DNA of 44,859 nt from SIG603 sp964370115 (GTDB lineage Bacteria > Bacillota > Clostridia > Oscillospirales > Acutalibacteraceae): positions 1 through 44,859 of the forward strand of contig CAYJIA010000012.1 of assembly GCA_964370115.1 (NCBI GenBank), given 5' to 3'. The notes under the pieces were generated by a model, which ran no database searches, was not told the origin of the DNA, and saw only the letters and a list, made by a program, of their open reading frames with translations. Shown one piece after another: positions 32,014-41,674 of the stretch. Made by a program: the position numbers and the translations under genes. Each line of letters starts with the position of its first letter. The first letter of the stretch is position 1.

Positions 32014-33387
32014 ATGCTTGGTTTTCCATTTTCCCTTTTTGTAAAGTATGCCTGTGAGTATGGCTCCAAATATCCATGAAATTAAAAGTGAGTAGAAAAT
32101 TGCCTCGGGATTTCCGTTTGGTAGGGCTTCGCTTCTTGTGAAGTATGCTATACCATAAGCTATGGGTACCCTTATTCCTATGGTTCCGATTATTGAGACT
32201 ATCATAGGCGTTACAGTGTCGCCGGCACCTCTCATTATTCCCATGAACACGTTCATGACCGTGAGCGCTATGTATCCAACGGCTAGAAGTCTTAACATGC
32301 TTTCGCCCATTTCTAAAACTTCAGGTGTGTTTGTGAATATTTGTATTAAGTATCTGCCAAAGAAAACTATTAGTAAAACGATAAACGTAGACACTATAAG
32401 GGAAATTTTCATACCATGTTTTACGGCTGAATTTACCCTATCTTTCTCACCCGCACCAATATTTTGCCCGACATAGGTGGTCATTGCCATGCCAAAAGAC
32501 ATACAGGGTAAAACGGCAAATCCGTCTACACGCATTACAACAGTCGTGACTGCTATTATTGAGGTTCCAAAAGAATTTGTAAGCGACTGCACCACAATGC
32601 CTGCACAGGCGAATATAGCCTGAGTAAGTCCTGCTGGCATTCCGAGCTTTACAGTCCTTGAAATAATATGGCTATCAAGCTTTAAATTGGATTTTTTCAT
32701 GTCTATGACATCTCTCATTTTTAAAAGCCTTATAAGGCAGAGCACAGCTGAAAAGCTTTGAGCTATAACCGTTGCAAGTGCTACACCAAAAACACCCATG
32801 CCAAAGCCCGCGACAAATAGTATGTCCAAAACTATGTTTAAAAAACAGGTGATAAGTAAAAATACAAGAGGCATAATAGAATCGCCCATACCACGGAGCA
32901 TTCCAGATATCATGTTGTAAAAGGCACAGCCTAAAAAGCCTATACAAATTGTTATTAAGTAGGCAGCGGCATCGTCGACAATTTCTGCAGGTGTGCCGGC
33001 AAGGTTTAGTGCGGGGTAGGCAATAAGTGAGCCTGCTACCATTATGAATGCAGTCATTAAAAGGGTTAAAGTGATTATATTGCCAATGGTTTTTGAAAGC
33101 ATCTCACGGTTTTTTGCTCCAAAATACTGAGAGACTATAATTCCAGCACCCATTGAAATTCCCATAAAGAATACTAAGAGTAGGTTGAATATAGGAAAAG
33201 CAGCGCCTACGGCTGCAAGGGCTGTGTCGCCGACATATTGTCCGACGATTACAGCGTCGACTGTGCTGTAAAGTTGTTGAGCTAAATTTCCGATTAAAAG
33301 TGGTATAGAAAATTTTAGTAGCACAGAAGTGGGATTTCCGACTGTCATGTCCTGCGTACCGAAAAGTGATTTAAACTTTGCTAACAT
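31993..33387 (-). CDS. MATE family efflux transporter
   Basis: Cation-coupled multidrug/toxin exporter, 464 residues, twelve helices. The frame is open to 33477, but GGAGG lies seven bases before this ATG and the earlier part covers the promoter. MATE features include the opening MTVGNPTSVLLKFSIPLLIG, QQLYSTVDAVIVGQYVG in helix 1-2, and the repeated half starting KLGMPAGLTQAIF. It is expressed from its own promoter, whose spacer is a perfect palindrome. The C-terminal residues KKENDS are encoded by the terminator stem. Confidence 0.93.
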   Translation of the reverse strand: MLAKFKSLFGTQDMTVGNPTSVLLKFSIPLLIGNLAQQLYSTVDAVIVGQYVGDTALAAVGAAFPIFNLLLVFFMGISMGAGIIVSQYFGAKNREMLSKTIGNIITLTLLMTAFIMVAGSLIAYPALNLAGTPAEIVDDAAAYLITICIGFLGCAFYNMISGMLRGMGDSIMPLVFLLITCFLNIVLDILFVAGFGMGVFGVALATVIAQSFSAVLCLIRLLKMRDVIDMKKSNLKLDSHIISRTVKLGMPAGLTQAIFACAGIVVQSLTNSFGTSIIAVTTVVMRVDGFAVLPCMSFGMAMTTYVGQNIGAGEKDRVNSAVKHGMKISLIVSTFIVLLIVFFGRYLIQIFTNTPEVLEMGESMLRLLAVGYIALTVMNVFMGIMRGAGDTVTPMIVSIIGTIGIRVPIAYGIAYFTRSEALPNGNPEAIFYSLLISWIFGAILTGILYKKGKWKTKHKKENDS

Positions 33388-33424
33388 ACGATATCCTCCA
33401 ATTTCATAAAGACGTGTAAGGAGC

Positions 33425-33453
33425 ATTATATCACAATAAAATTTTATTGTAAA
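33425..33453 (-). promoter_or_regulatory. MATE promoter with 18-base palindromic operator in the spacer
   Basis: Minus strand: TTTACA (33448-33453), 17-base spacer, TATAAT (33425-33430). The perfect palindrome ACAATAAAATTTTATTGT (33433-33450) fills the spacer and enters the -35 box. A repressor bound there would block polymerase. Confidence 0.75.
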
Positions 33454-33488
33454 CATAAAAAAATAGCAAAAAAACACAGGTGTTAAGG

Positions 33489-33517
33489 TTGAGTTTTATG
33501 GTGAGTAATGATATACT
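33489..33517 (+). promoter_or_regulatory. Promoter for the hprK-murB-rapZ-whiA-dnaE block
   Basis: TTGAGT (33489-33494), 17-base spacer, TATACT (33512-33517), 33 bases before the hprK start. It is divergent from the MATE promoter. Confidence 0.7.
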
Positions 33518-33550
33518 AAAAAGAAAAAGAAAATGCGAGGTATATTTATT

Positions 33551-34510
33551 ATGGAATACTCAATTTCGCTTGAAAAAATAATCAAAGAACTATCACTTGA
33601 GACAATATATGTAAATGACGATGCAAGTGCAGTGCTTATACATTCTAAAGAGGTAAACAGACCAGGAATAGAACTAAACGGATTTTACGACTATTACGAC
33701 GATAAGAGGATTACAATAATCGGCTGGTCGGAAATTGCCATGCTCGAAAATTTTGGTGAGGAAAAAAGGGCAAATGCAATAAAAATGCTGTTTAGCAAAA
33801 GGCCTCCTGCTGTAATTATTTCGCGTGGAATAGAGGCGGATTCGGTTATAATAGACAGTGCAAAGGAAAACAATGTTCCGCTACTGCTTTCAAATGACAC
33901 CACATCAAATGTCGTGGCTTCTCTTGTTGCATACTTAAATGTAGAGCTTGCACCGAGAATTACAAGACATGGCGTTTTAGTAGAAGTGTATGGTGAGGGT
34001 ATTTTACTTGTCGGTGACAGCGGTGTTGGTAAGAGTGAGACCGCTATTGAGGTTATAAAAAGAGGCCATAGGCTAATAGCCGATGACGCGGTGGAAATAC
34101 GCCGTGTGTCGAGCAAATCGCTTGTAGGGCAGTCTCCTGAAAATATTAGGCATTTTATAGAGGTTCGTGGTATAGGAATTATTAATGCCAGAAGAATTTT
34201 TGGTATGGGTGCCGTAAAACCGCAAGAAAAAATAGACATGATAATAAATCTAGAGCTTTGGGATAGCTCAAAGGTATACGATAGAATGGGAATGGACAGC
34301 GAATATACAGAGCTTTTGGGAATAAAAGTTCCTGTTATGACCATACCTGTAAAACCTGGTAGAAACTTGGCGGTTATCATAGAAGTCGCAGCCATGAATA
34401 ATAGACAAAAGAAAATGGGATATAACGCGGCTAGAGAGTTACTGCTCAATATGGGTGTGGACGCCGAGAGCTTACAGTCAGAAGAAATTATGAGAGATTT
34501 AGACATATAA
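33551..34510 (+). CDS. hprK: HPr kinase/phosphorylase
   Basis: Phosphorylates and dephosphorylates Ser46 of HPr, the switch of carbon catabolite control in Firmicutes; 319 residues. The frame opens at 33533, but GAGG at about 33536 serves this ATG and the family start fits. HPr-kinase landmarks: LAPRITRHGVLVEVYGEG, Walker A GDSGVGKS (155-162), the catalytic Asp in ADDAVEIRR, and the K/P signature region IEVRGIGIINARRIFG. It is first of a co-directional block conserved in Clostridia. Confidence 0.97.
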   Translation: MEYSISLEKIIKELSLETIYVNDDASAVLIHSKEVNRPGIELNGFYDYYDDKRITIIGWSEIAMLENFGEEKRANAIKMLFSKRPPAVIISRGIEADSVIIDSAKENNVPLLLSNDTTSNVVASLVAYLNVELAPRITRHGVLVEVYGEGILLVGDSGVGKSETAIEVIKRGHRLIADDAVEIRRVSSKSLVGQSPENIRHFIEVRGIGIINARRIFGMGAVKPQEKIDMIINLELWDSSKVYDRMGMDSEYTELLGIKVPVMTIPVKPGRNLAVIIEVAAMNNRQKKMGYNAARELLLNMGVDAESLQSEEIMRDLDI

Positions 34511-34522
34511 AGGAGAACTATT

Positions 34523-35440
34523 TTGCAGATGAACTATTTAGCATTTGATGAGTATTGTGAAAAAGCGAAAATTGAAGTGAAAAACTCAGAAGAGCTTAAA
34601 AATTATACGAGTTTTAAAATAGGTGGAAAGGCAGACAGGGTATGCCTTGTGCCGTCGCCTGAAACTTTAAAAGATGTAGTTAGACTGCTAAAAGATGAAG
34701 ATATACCACATTTTGTAATAGGAAAAGGCTCTAATTTGCTTGTGAGCGACACGGGCTTTAGGGGCGTGGTTTTAAAGCTTTGTGAAGAATTTTCCGAGAT
34801 TAAACTTATAAGCGAAGACGAGATAAGTTGTGGTGCGGGCGTAAATTTGTCAAACCTTTGCATCTTTGCAAAGAATAACGGCCTTAGCGGTTTGGAGTTT
34901 GCCTATGGCATACCTGGCTGTGTAGGCGGTGCGGTTTATATGAATGCAGGCGCTTATGGCGGAGAGATGAAAGATGTGATAAAGACTGCAACGCATATGA
35001 CAAAAGACGGTGAGTTTGCAAGTCTTAATAACGAACAAATGAAACTGTCTTACAGAAAAAGCATTTACACAAAAAGCGAAAACGTAATTTGCAGTGTGAT
35101 ATTAAAGCTTAATAAAGGTGATAAAGATGAAATATCCAGTAAAATGGATGAAACCTTGAAAAAAAGAGTGGATAAACAGCCACTTGAATATCCAAGTGCG
35201 GGAAGCACATTTAAAAGACCAGAAAAAGGATATGCCTCGGCATTAGTCGACGAGTGTGGACTAAAAGGCAAGAGTGTGGGCGGTGCGATGGTCAGTGAAA
35301 AACACGCTGGTTTTTTGATAAACTATGACAATGCTACCTGTGAGGATATGCTAGGGCTTATTGAAGAAGTAAAAAAAGAAGTTTATGATAAAAAAGGGAT
35401 AATGCTTGAGTGCGAAGTAGAGCTTATCGGATTTAATTAA
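34523..35440 (+). CDS. murB: UDP-N-acetylenolpyruvoylglucosamine reductase
   Basis: FAD-dependent reductase making UDP-N-acetylmuramate for peptidoglycan; 305 residues. AGGAG (34511-34515) is seven bases from a TTG at 34523 and thirteen from the next ATG, so TTG is preferred. FAD-site motifs: TSFKIGGKAD, VIGKGSNLLVSD and GIPGCVGGAVYMNAGAYGGE. The catalytic Ser is in YPSAGSTFKRP and the C-terminal Glu in LECEVELIG. It is 12 bases after hprK and 15 before rapZ. Confidence 0.97.
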   Translation: MQMNYLAFDEYCEKAKIEVKNSEELKNYTSFKIGGKADRVCLVPSPETLKDVVRLLKDEDIPHFVIGKGSNLLVSDTGFRGVVLKLCEEFSEIKLISEDEISCGAGVNLSNLCIFAKNNGLSGLEFAYGIPGCVGGAVYMNAGAYGGEMKDVIKTATHMTKDGEFASLNNEQMKLSYRKSIYTKSENVICSVILKLNKGDKDEISSKMDETLKKRVDKQPLEYPSAGSTFKRPEKGYASALVDECGLKGKSVGGAMVSEKHAGFLINYDNATCEDMLGLIEEVKKEVYDKKGIMLECEVELIGFN

Positions 35441-35455
35441 AATGGAGTAAAATTT

Positions 35456-36313
35456 ATGGAATTTATTATAGTTACAGGACTGTCGGGTGCAGGAAAATCA
35501 AAGGCTATTGACGCAATGGAAGACATAGGTTTTTATTGTGTGGACAATTTGCCGCCTACAATGATACCTATTTTTCATGACTTATGCGTAAAATCAGAGG
35601 GTATGCCTCAAAGAATAGCAGTTGTTACCGACACTAGGGGCGGAGAGCTCTTTAAATCGTTTTTTAATGCACTCAGCATCTTAGCCGAGCAAAATATTGA
35701 CTATAAAATACTCTATCTAGAGGCGTCTGAATCGGTGCTTGTAAATAGATATCAAGAAACCAGAAGAAAACATCCGCTTGCAGGAGATGTAAACGGCTCG
35801 CTTGAAACGGCTGTAAGACTTGAAAAAGAGATACTAAAGCCCGTCAAGGAGCGCGCGGACTTTATAATTAACACCTCGCATATTTCGGCGCAAAGTATGA
35901 AAGAGCGAATTGTGAAGCTGTTTTTAAAAGATGTAGAAAAAACTACGATAGTTCACTGCATAAGTTTTGGTTTTAAACACGGAATACCACTTGAATCAGA
36001 TTTGATTTTTGATGTTAGGTGCCTGCCAAACCCATTTTATATAGACGAATTAAAGCCTAAAACGGGACTCAACGACGAGGTTTATAATTATGTAATGGAC
36101 TGTGAAGAGACTAAGGGTTTTGTGACGAGATTTATAGATATGATAGATTATTTATTGCCACTTTATAATAAAGAGGGCAAAAGTCAGCTTGTGGTCGCTG
36201 TTGGCTGTACCGGTGGACACCACCGTTCTGTTACGCTTGCAAGGTATCTTCACGATTATCTAGACAAAAAAGGCGTGCACACAACGGTCAGCCACAGAGA
36301 TATTAAGAAGTGA
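35456..36313 (+). CDS. rapZ: RapZ/YvcJ family nucleotide-binding protein
   Basis: P-loop protein, 285 residues. Walker A GLSGAGKS is at 8-15, followed by AMEDIGFYCVDNLPP. The C-terminal domain has FGFKHGIP, FDVRCLPNPFYI and the VGCTGGHHRSV phosphate loop of the RapZ C-domain. In Proteobacteria RapZ controls GlcN-6-P synthase through small RNAs; in Firmicutes YvcJ affects competence and binds nucleotides or UDP-GlcNAc. Its position between murB and whiA is the conserved Firmicutes arrangement and supports a cell-wall precursor link. Confidence 0.95.
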   Translation: MEFIIVTGLSGAGKSKAIDAMEDIGFYCVDNLPPTMIPIFHDLCVKSEGMPQRIAVVTDTRGGELFKSFFNALSILAEQNIDYKILYLEASESVLVNRYQETRRKHPLAGDVNGSLETAVRLEKEILKPVKERADFIINTSHISAQSMKERIVKLFLKDVEKTTIVHCISFGFKHGIPLESDLIFDVRCLPNPFYIDELKPKTGLNDEVYNYVMDCEETKGFVTRFIDMIDYLLPLYNKEGKSQLVVAVGCTGGHHRSVTLARYLHDYLDKKGVHTTVSHRDIKK

Positions 36314-36328
36314 TAAAGAGGTTAGGTA

Positions 36329-37012
36329 ATGGCGTTTTCGCAAGAAATAAAAAAAGAACTTTCAAAAATTGAACAAAAGAATTTATGCTGTAAAAATGTG
36401 ATTGAAAATGGTATGTCATATAAGACGGTCCAATTGGAAAATGAGTGCTGTATAAAGACTTTTTTGCTGTTTATGTTTGTCCACTTTGGTGCATCAAGTG
36501 AGCCCGAAAAAGAATATAGGTTGGAGTTTTTACTGCCTGAAAAAGAGCTTGCAGAAAAGATAATGAGCTTAATTAACAGCCAAACTCCTGTGAATGCGAA
36601 ACTTCAAGAGCGCTGGAATAACTATGTTGTATACATAAAAGGCGCACAGGCGGTGGAAGATATACTCACATTTATGGGAGCTTCAAATTCATCTATGGAG
36701 CTTATGCAGGTTAAAATGTACAAAGAGGTTAAAAATAATATTAATAGACAAGCAAATTTTCAGACTGCAAATATAGATAAATCTCTTTCGGCATCGGCAA
36801 AGCAAACCATTGCAATAGCAATAATAAGCGATACGATAGGAATAGATGCGCTTGATGACAGGCTTAAACAACTTGCGATAATAAGGCTTGAAAACCCACA
36901 GGCAAGCCTTAAAGAACTATCACAAATTTTAAATATAAGCAGATCTGGTGTAAACCACAGAATGAATGAGATTTTAGAGATTTCACAAAAGTGTAAGGAG
37001 AGTGAAAAGTAA
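36329..37012 (+). CDS. whiA: WhiA-type DNA-binding regulator, short form
   Basis: WhiA homologue implicated in division and chromosome organisation in Gram-positives. It opens MAFSQEIKKELSKIEQKNLCC as usual and ends with the WhiA helix-turn-helix (ASLKELSQILNISRSGVNHRM). The MGASNSSMELMQVKMYKEV and NRQANFQTANIDKS segments are standard. It has only 227 residues where about 310 is usual. The CC at 20-21 and the CC at 40-41, which normally open two separate LAGLIDADG repeats, are just 20 residues apart, so repeat 1 is missing. The frame is clean and the stop overlaps dnaE as TAATG. Confidence 0.9.
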   Translation: MAFSQEIKKELSKIEQKNLCCKNVIENGMSYKTVQLENECCIKTFLLFMFVHFGASSEPEKEYRLEFLLPEKELAEKIMSLINSQTPVNAKLQERWNNYVVYIKGAQAVEDILTFMGASNSSMELMQVKMYKEVKNNINRQANFQTANIDKSLSASAKQTIAIAIISDTIGIDALDDRLKQLAIIRLENPQASLKELSQILNISRSGVNHRMNEILEISQKCKESEK

Positions 37013-40000
37013 TGGCGTTTGCTCATTTGCATTTGCACACAGAGTTCAGCCTTTTAGACGGCGCTTGTCGCATAGAAAATGTGCTTGACCGTGCAAAAGA
37101 ACTAGGACAAACAGCAGTGGCGATTACCGACCACGGCTCTATGTATGGTGTAGTAGACTTTTATAAGGCGGCAAAAAAAAGAGGGATAAAACCCATTATA
37201 GGCTGCGAAGTCTATGTGGCAAAAAGAACAAGATTTGATAAGGTGCATGAGTTCGACAGAGAAAACAGGCACCTTGTTTTGTTATGTAAAAATGAGACGG
37301 GGTATAAAAATCTTATACACATGGTGTCCCTTGCCTATACAGAGGGTTTTTATAATAATCCTAGAATAGACTTTGAGCTTTTAAAAGAGCATAGCGAGGG
37401 TCTTATAGCACTTTCTGCCTGCCTTGCGGGAGAAATACCACGCGCCTTAATGCGAAACGATTATGATGAGGCAAAGGAAATAGCCCTTAGATATAAAGAG
37501 CTTTTTGGCGAGGGTAACTATTACCTAGAACTTCAAGACCACGGTTTGCCCGAACAAAAAAGAATAAACCCCCTTATAATAAAGTTGTCACAAGAGACGG
37601 GGATACCGCTTGTGGTGACAAACGACAGTCACTATGTATTAAAAGAAGACTCGAAAATGCACCATGTGCTCATTTGCATACAAACGAATAAGTCGATAGA
37701 CGACGAAGATGTGCTGGAGTTTGGGTCAAACGAGTTTTATTTTAAATCAGAAGAGGAGATGAGGGCGCTTTTTCCAAACTTCCCAGAGGCCTGCGACAAT
37801 ACGGCGATAATTGCCGACGCATGTAATTTGGAGTTTGAATTTGGCGTGACAAAACTTCCTGCATTTAAAACTGAGGACGGCAGTGACAACGTGACATTCT
37901 TTAAAAAACTTTGTTATGACGGATTTTTAAAACATTATGGCGAAAACCCAGACGAAAGCCTTGTGAGACGGCTTGAATACGAAATAAACACCATAGAGAC
38001 TATGGGTTATATAAACTACTATTTAATAGTATATGATTTTATAAGATACGCAAAAAGCATAGGCGTGCCCGTAGGCCCTGGCAGGGGTTCGGGTGTTGGA
38101 AGCATAGCGGCTTACTGCGTGGGTATAACGGGTGTTGACCCTATAAAATTTGACTTGATTTTTGAGCGCTTTTTAAATCCTGAGCGTATAAGTATGCCTG
38201 ACTTTGATATAGACTTTTCAGATGAAAGACGTCAGGAAATTATTGACTATGTTGTAAGAAAATACGGCGATGACCACGTGGTGCAAATCATAACTTTTGG
38301 TACTATGGCGGCAAGACTTGCCATAAGGGATGTTGCACGCGCCATGGCAATTCCTTACAATATAGCAGATGCAGTAGCAAAAATGATACCACAAACCATA
38401 GGGATTACAATCGACAAGGCGTTAAATCAAATCCCAGAATTTAAGGCAAGGTATGAGAGCGACGAAAAAGTGCGTGAGCTTGTAGATATGGCAAGAAAAA
38501 TAGAAGGTATGCCAAGAAACGCCTCTACCCATGCGGCAGGTGTGGTTATCACGGATAAACCAGTAATGCAGTATGTTCCGCTTGCAAGAAACAAAGACTC
38601 TATAGTGACTCAGTTTACAATGGGAACGATAGAGGAACTTGGGCTTTTGAAAATGGACTTTTTGGGGCTTAGAAACTTATCGGTAATAGACAATGCGCAA
38701 AAAATGTTAAATGAAAATGGAGTAGATTTTGACATAGAACAAATACCGTACGATGTGCCAGAGGTTTATGAAATGATATCCGAGGGACATACAGAGGGTG
38801 TGTTCCAATTTGAGTCAGACGGCATGAAACGTGTGCTGATGAGAAGTAAACCAGAAAGCCTAGAGGATTTGATAGCTATAATATCTCTGTTTAGACCAGG
38901 ACCTATGCAGTTTATCGATACCTATGTAAAAAACAGGAAAAATCCAAAAAATATTACATTTAAGCACCCATTACTCTCTAAAATATTAGATGTGACCTAT
39001 GGTTGTATTATTTATCAAGAACAGGTTATGAGGATTTTTAGAGAACTTGCAGGCTATTCGCTTGCACGGGCGGATTTGGTGCGCCGTGCAATGTCTAAGA
39101 AAAAGCAAGATGTAATGGAAAAAGAGCGCGATGTGTTTGTAAACGGCTCTAAAAATGAGGACGGAACATGGGACATAGAGGGCTGTGTTAATCGTGGCGT
39201 AAGTGCCGAAATTGCAAACAGCATATTTAACGAGATGGAAAGTTTTGCGGCATATGCGTTTAATAAATCTCACGCAGCTGCATACGCAGTGCTTGCATAT
39301 CAAACGGCATACATGAAGTATTTTTATCCTAAAGAGGATATGGCGGCACTTTTAACGAGCGTTTTGAGTGTTGCCTCAAAAGTCTCAACCTATATAGAAG
39401 AATGCAATAGGATGAATATATCGGTACTTGCCCCTCATGTAAATTTTAGTAAGCACAGCTTCACAACACAAGACGACTCCATAAGGTTTGGACTGCTTGC
39501 GATTAAAAACTTGGGAAGAGGGGCCATAGCAGGAATAGTAAGAGAAAGAGAAGAAAACGGAAAATTTAAGTCTTTTTACGATTTTTGCAAGAGGGTACAA
39601 AACAAGGATTTAAACAAGAGGGCGGTAGAAAGCCTTATAAAAAGTGGCTCGCTAGACGGCCTTGGCAACAACAGAAAAGAAATGCTACAAAACCTACAAC
39701 CTATGTTTGACAGCATTGAAAACGAGAGAAGAAAAAATATTGAGGGACAAATAGGATTTTTCGACACAGTAGATAGCTCCTCTTACTACATTGCACCGGT
39801 GAGTGATTTTTCAAGCAGAGAGCTTCTTGCAATGGAAAAAGAAGTGACGGGGATGTATTTTTCAGGTCACCCTATGGCAGAGTATCACGAGCTTTATAAA
39901 AGCGGAAAAGTCTCAAGGATAGACGAGCTTATAGCGAGCGCGGGGGGTGAAAACGACAAGTACCACGACGAGCAGAAAGTAAACATATTGGTAATCGTCG

Positions 40001-40485
40001 ACTCTGTGAAGAGAAAAACTACAAAAAATAATAATGTAATTGCGTTTTTGGCCGCCGAGGACATGTATGCCGCTCTTGAAATAATAGTGTTTCCACAAAT
40101 TTATGAAAAATATAAGGAGCTTCTCATAGAGGGAAATATTTTGAAAGTTCATGGGAAACTAAGCTTTACAGAAGAGCGTGAGCCAAAAATAATATTTGAT
40201 TACGCAGTGCCTCCGTCTGCCGACAGCGACCTTATGGCTATGGGAGTTAAAAAACCCAAAAAGACAGGTTTGTTTTTAAGATTTTCAAAAAAAGAATGTA
40301 GTGAATATGAAAAAGCAATGGAATATGTGGACATTTTTAAAGGTGGAAACGACTTGTATATATTCTTTGAAGAAACTGGAAAATGGGTGAAAGCACCGCG
40401 AAACATGCAAGTGGACATAAATGAAGTGTTCATAAAAAGGTTAAATGAACTTATAGGCGAAGAAAATGTTGTAATTCGGACATAA
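37012..40485 (+). CDS. dnaE: DNA polymerase III alpha subunit, DnaE
   Basis: Replicative C-family polymerase, 1157 residues. The N-terminal PHP domain starts AHLHLHTEFSLLDGACR with ITDHGSMYG. The palm includes GPGRGSGVGSIAAYC and the catalytic Asp pair in PDFDIDFSDERR near residue 400, then STHAAGVVI. The third acidic residue region and the helix-hairpin-helix and OB-fold domains follow toward the C-terminus. The start overlaps the whiA stop by one base. The length is close to the classical DnaE; Clostridia usually also carry PolC elsewhere. Confidence 0.97.
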   Translation: MAFAHLHLHTEFSLLDGACRIENVLDRAKELGQTAVAITDHGSMYGVVDFYKAAKKRGIKPIIGCEVYVAKRTRFDKVHEFDRENRHLVLLCKNETGYKNLIHMVSLAYTEGFYNNPRIDFELLKEHSEGLIALSACLAGEIPRALMRNDYDEAKEIALRYKELFGEGNYYLELQDHGLPEQKRINPLIIKLSQETGIPLVVTNDSHYVLKEDSKMHHVLICIQTNKSIDDEDVLEFGSNEFYFKSEEEMRALFPNFPEACDNTAIIADACNLEFEFGVTKLPAFKTEDGSDNVTFFKKLCYDGFLKHYGENPDESLVRRLEYEINTIETMGYINYYLIVYDFIRYAKSIGVPVGPGRGSGVGSIAAYCVGITGVDPIKFDLIFERFLNPERISMPDFDIDFSDERRQEIIDYVVRKYGDDHVVQIITFGTMAARLAIRDVARAMAIPYNIADAVAKMIPQTIGITIDKALNQIPEFKARYESDEKVRELVDMARKIEGMPRNASTHAAGVVITDKPVMQYVPLARNKDSIVTQFTMGTIEELGLLKMDFLGLRNLSVIDNAQKMLNENGVDFDIEQIPYDVPEVYEMISEGHTEGVFQFESDGMKRVLMRSKPESLEDLIAIISLFRPGPMQFIDTYVKNRKNPKNITFKHPLLSKILDVTYGCIIYQEQVMRIFRELAGYSLARADLVRRAMSKKKQDVMEKERDVFVNGSKNEDGTWDIEGCVNRGVSAEIANSIFNEMESFAAYAFNKSHAAAYAVLAYQTAYMKYFYPKEDMAALLTSVLSVASKVSTYIEECNRMNISVLAPHVNFSKHSFTTQDDSIRFGLLAIKNLGRGAIAGIVREREENGKFKSFYDFCKRVQNKDLNKRAVESLIKSGSLDGLGNNRKEMLQNLQPMFDSIENERRKNIEGQIGFFDTVDSSSYYIAPVSDFSSRELLAMEKEVTGMYFSGHPMAEYHELYKSGKVSRIDELIASAGGENDKYHDEQKVNILVIVDSVKRKTTKNNNVIAFLAAEDMYAALEIIVFPQIYEKYKELLIEGNILKVHGKLSFTEEREPKIIFDYAVPPSADSDLMAMGVKKPKKTGLFLRFSKKECSEYEKAMEYVDIFKGGNDLYIFFEETGKWVKAPRNMQVDINEVFIKRLNELIGEENVVIRT

Positions 40486-40502
40486 ATTACTGCAATTAGT
40501 AC

Positions 40503-40531
40503 TTGAATATTAAACGAAAGTTATATATAAT
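40503..40531 (+). promoter_or_regulatory. Promoter for pfkA
   Basis: TTGAAT (40503-40508), 17-base spacer, TATAAT (40526-40531), 57 bases before the ATG. Confidence 0.75.
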
Positions 40532-40588
40532 AATAGTTGCATGTAAATTAATTAATTGCTATAGATAAATTACTTGGAGGAAATTAAA

Positions 40589-41557
40589 ATGAATGCTAAA
40601 AAAATTGCAGTATTAACAAGTGGTGGAGATGCACCGGGCATGAATGCAGCTGTAAGAGGTGTTGTGCGCTCTGCTATAGGAATGGGTATGGAAGTATACG
40701 GTATTAAAAGAGGATACAACGGCCTTTTAAATGGCGACATTGTACGTCTTGATATTAGAAGTGTATCCGACACTATTCAGTCTGGTGGAACATTTTTATA
40801 CACAGCGAGAAGCCCAGAGTACAACAGTGTAGAGGGCGTAAAGAAAGCTGCCAATAAATGCCGTGAAATGGGCATAGATGGTGTTGTTGTAATAGGTGGT
40901 GACGGTTCATTTAGAGGCGCAAGAGACCTTACACAAGCTGGAATTCCTTGTATAGGTGTACCAGGTACTATTGATAACGACATAGCAAGCTCTGATTATA
41001 CAATAGGCTTTGATACAGCAATGAATACAGCTATGGAAATGATAGACAGACTTCGTGACACTACTGAATCACACGACAGATGCAGTGTTGTTGAGGTTAT
41101 GGGTAGAAAATGTGGCGATATCGCACTTTCGACTGGTATAGCGACAGGTGCCATTGCGACACTTGTTCCTGAAATTGAATTTGACTTTGAAAAAGATATA
41201 GTATCAAGAATTATGGCATCACAAAAAACAGGCAAAAGACACTTTATTGTAGTTGTTGCCGAAGGTGTTGGCAAAACTCAAGAACTAGCTAAAAAAATCG
41301 AAAAGGCAACAGGTATTGAAAGCCGTGCGACAATTTTAGGACATGTTCAAAGAGGTGGCTCACCTACTTTAAGAGATAGACTTGTTGGAAGCATCATGGG
41401 TCATCATGCCGTAGAACTTCTGCACAATGGAAAAAGTAACCGTGTTGTCGTTATGAAAGATGCTCGTGTTACAGATTTAGACATAACAGAGGCGTTAGAT
41501 CAACCTAGAACATTTAATGAAAAGCTATATGAAGTGGCTAAAATTCTTTCAAATTAA
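40589..41557 (+). CDS. pfkA: ATP-dependent 6-phosphofructokinase
   Basis: Glycolytic committing step, fructose-6-P to fructose-1,6-bisphosphate; 322 residues, the classical bacterial PfkA length. GGAGG precedes this ATG; the frame opens 15 bases earlier without a site. Key motifs are canonical: LTSGGDAPGMNAAVRG, GGDGS (103-107), PGTIDND (125-131) and the EVMGRKCGD substrate loop. Asp in GGDGS and Gly before TIDND mark a true ATP enzyme, in contrast to the paralogue at 9060-10136. Confidence 0.97.
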   Translation: MNAKKIAVLTSGGDAPGMNAAVRGVVRSAIGMGMEVYGIKRGYNGLLNGDIVRLDIRSVSDTIQSGGTFLYTARSPEYNSVEGVKKAANKCREMGIDGVVVIGGDGSFRGARDLTQAGIPCIGVPGTIDNDIASSDYTIGFDTAMNTAMEMIDRLRDTTESHDRCSVVEVMGRKCGDIALSTGIATGAIATLVPEIEFDFEKDIVSRIMASQKTGKRHFIVVVAEGVGKTQELAKKIEKATGIESRATILGHVQRGGSPTLRDRLVGSIMGHHAVELLHNGKSNRVVVMKDARVTDLDITEALDQPRTFNEKLYEVAKILSN

Positions 41558-41585
41558 TTAAATCTTCAGATAATGCAAAAAACAC

Positions 41586-41614
41586 TTGACAATTCTCTTT
41601 AAAAGCTATATAAT
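41586..41614 (+). promoter_or_regulatory. Strong sigma-A promoter for rpsU
   Basis: TTGACA (41586-41591), 17-base spacer, TATAAT (41609-41614): consensus in both boxes. It leaves a leader of about 54 bases before rpsU. Confidence 0.88.
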
Positions 41615-41674
41615 TACTTTTGTTATAAAAATTAACAAAATACCCCTGCCTTATGGCGGATGGGAGGGATATAG

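Noticed and set aside
33694..34506. 270-residue open frame antisense to hprK
   Set aside because: It is a mirror of the hprK coding frame, has no ribosome site and codes for a Ser/Ile-rich low-complexity product.
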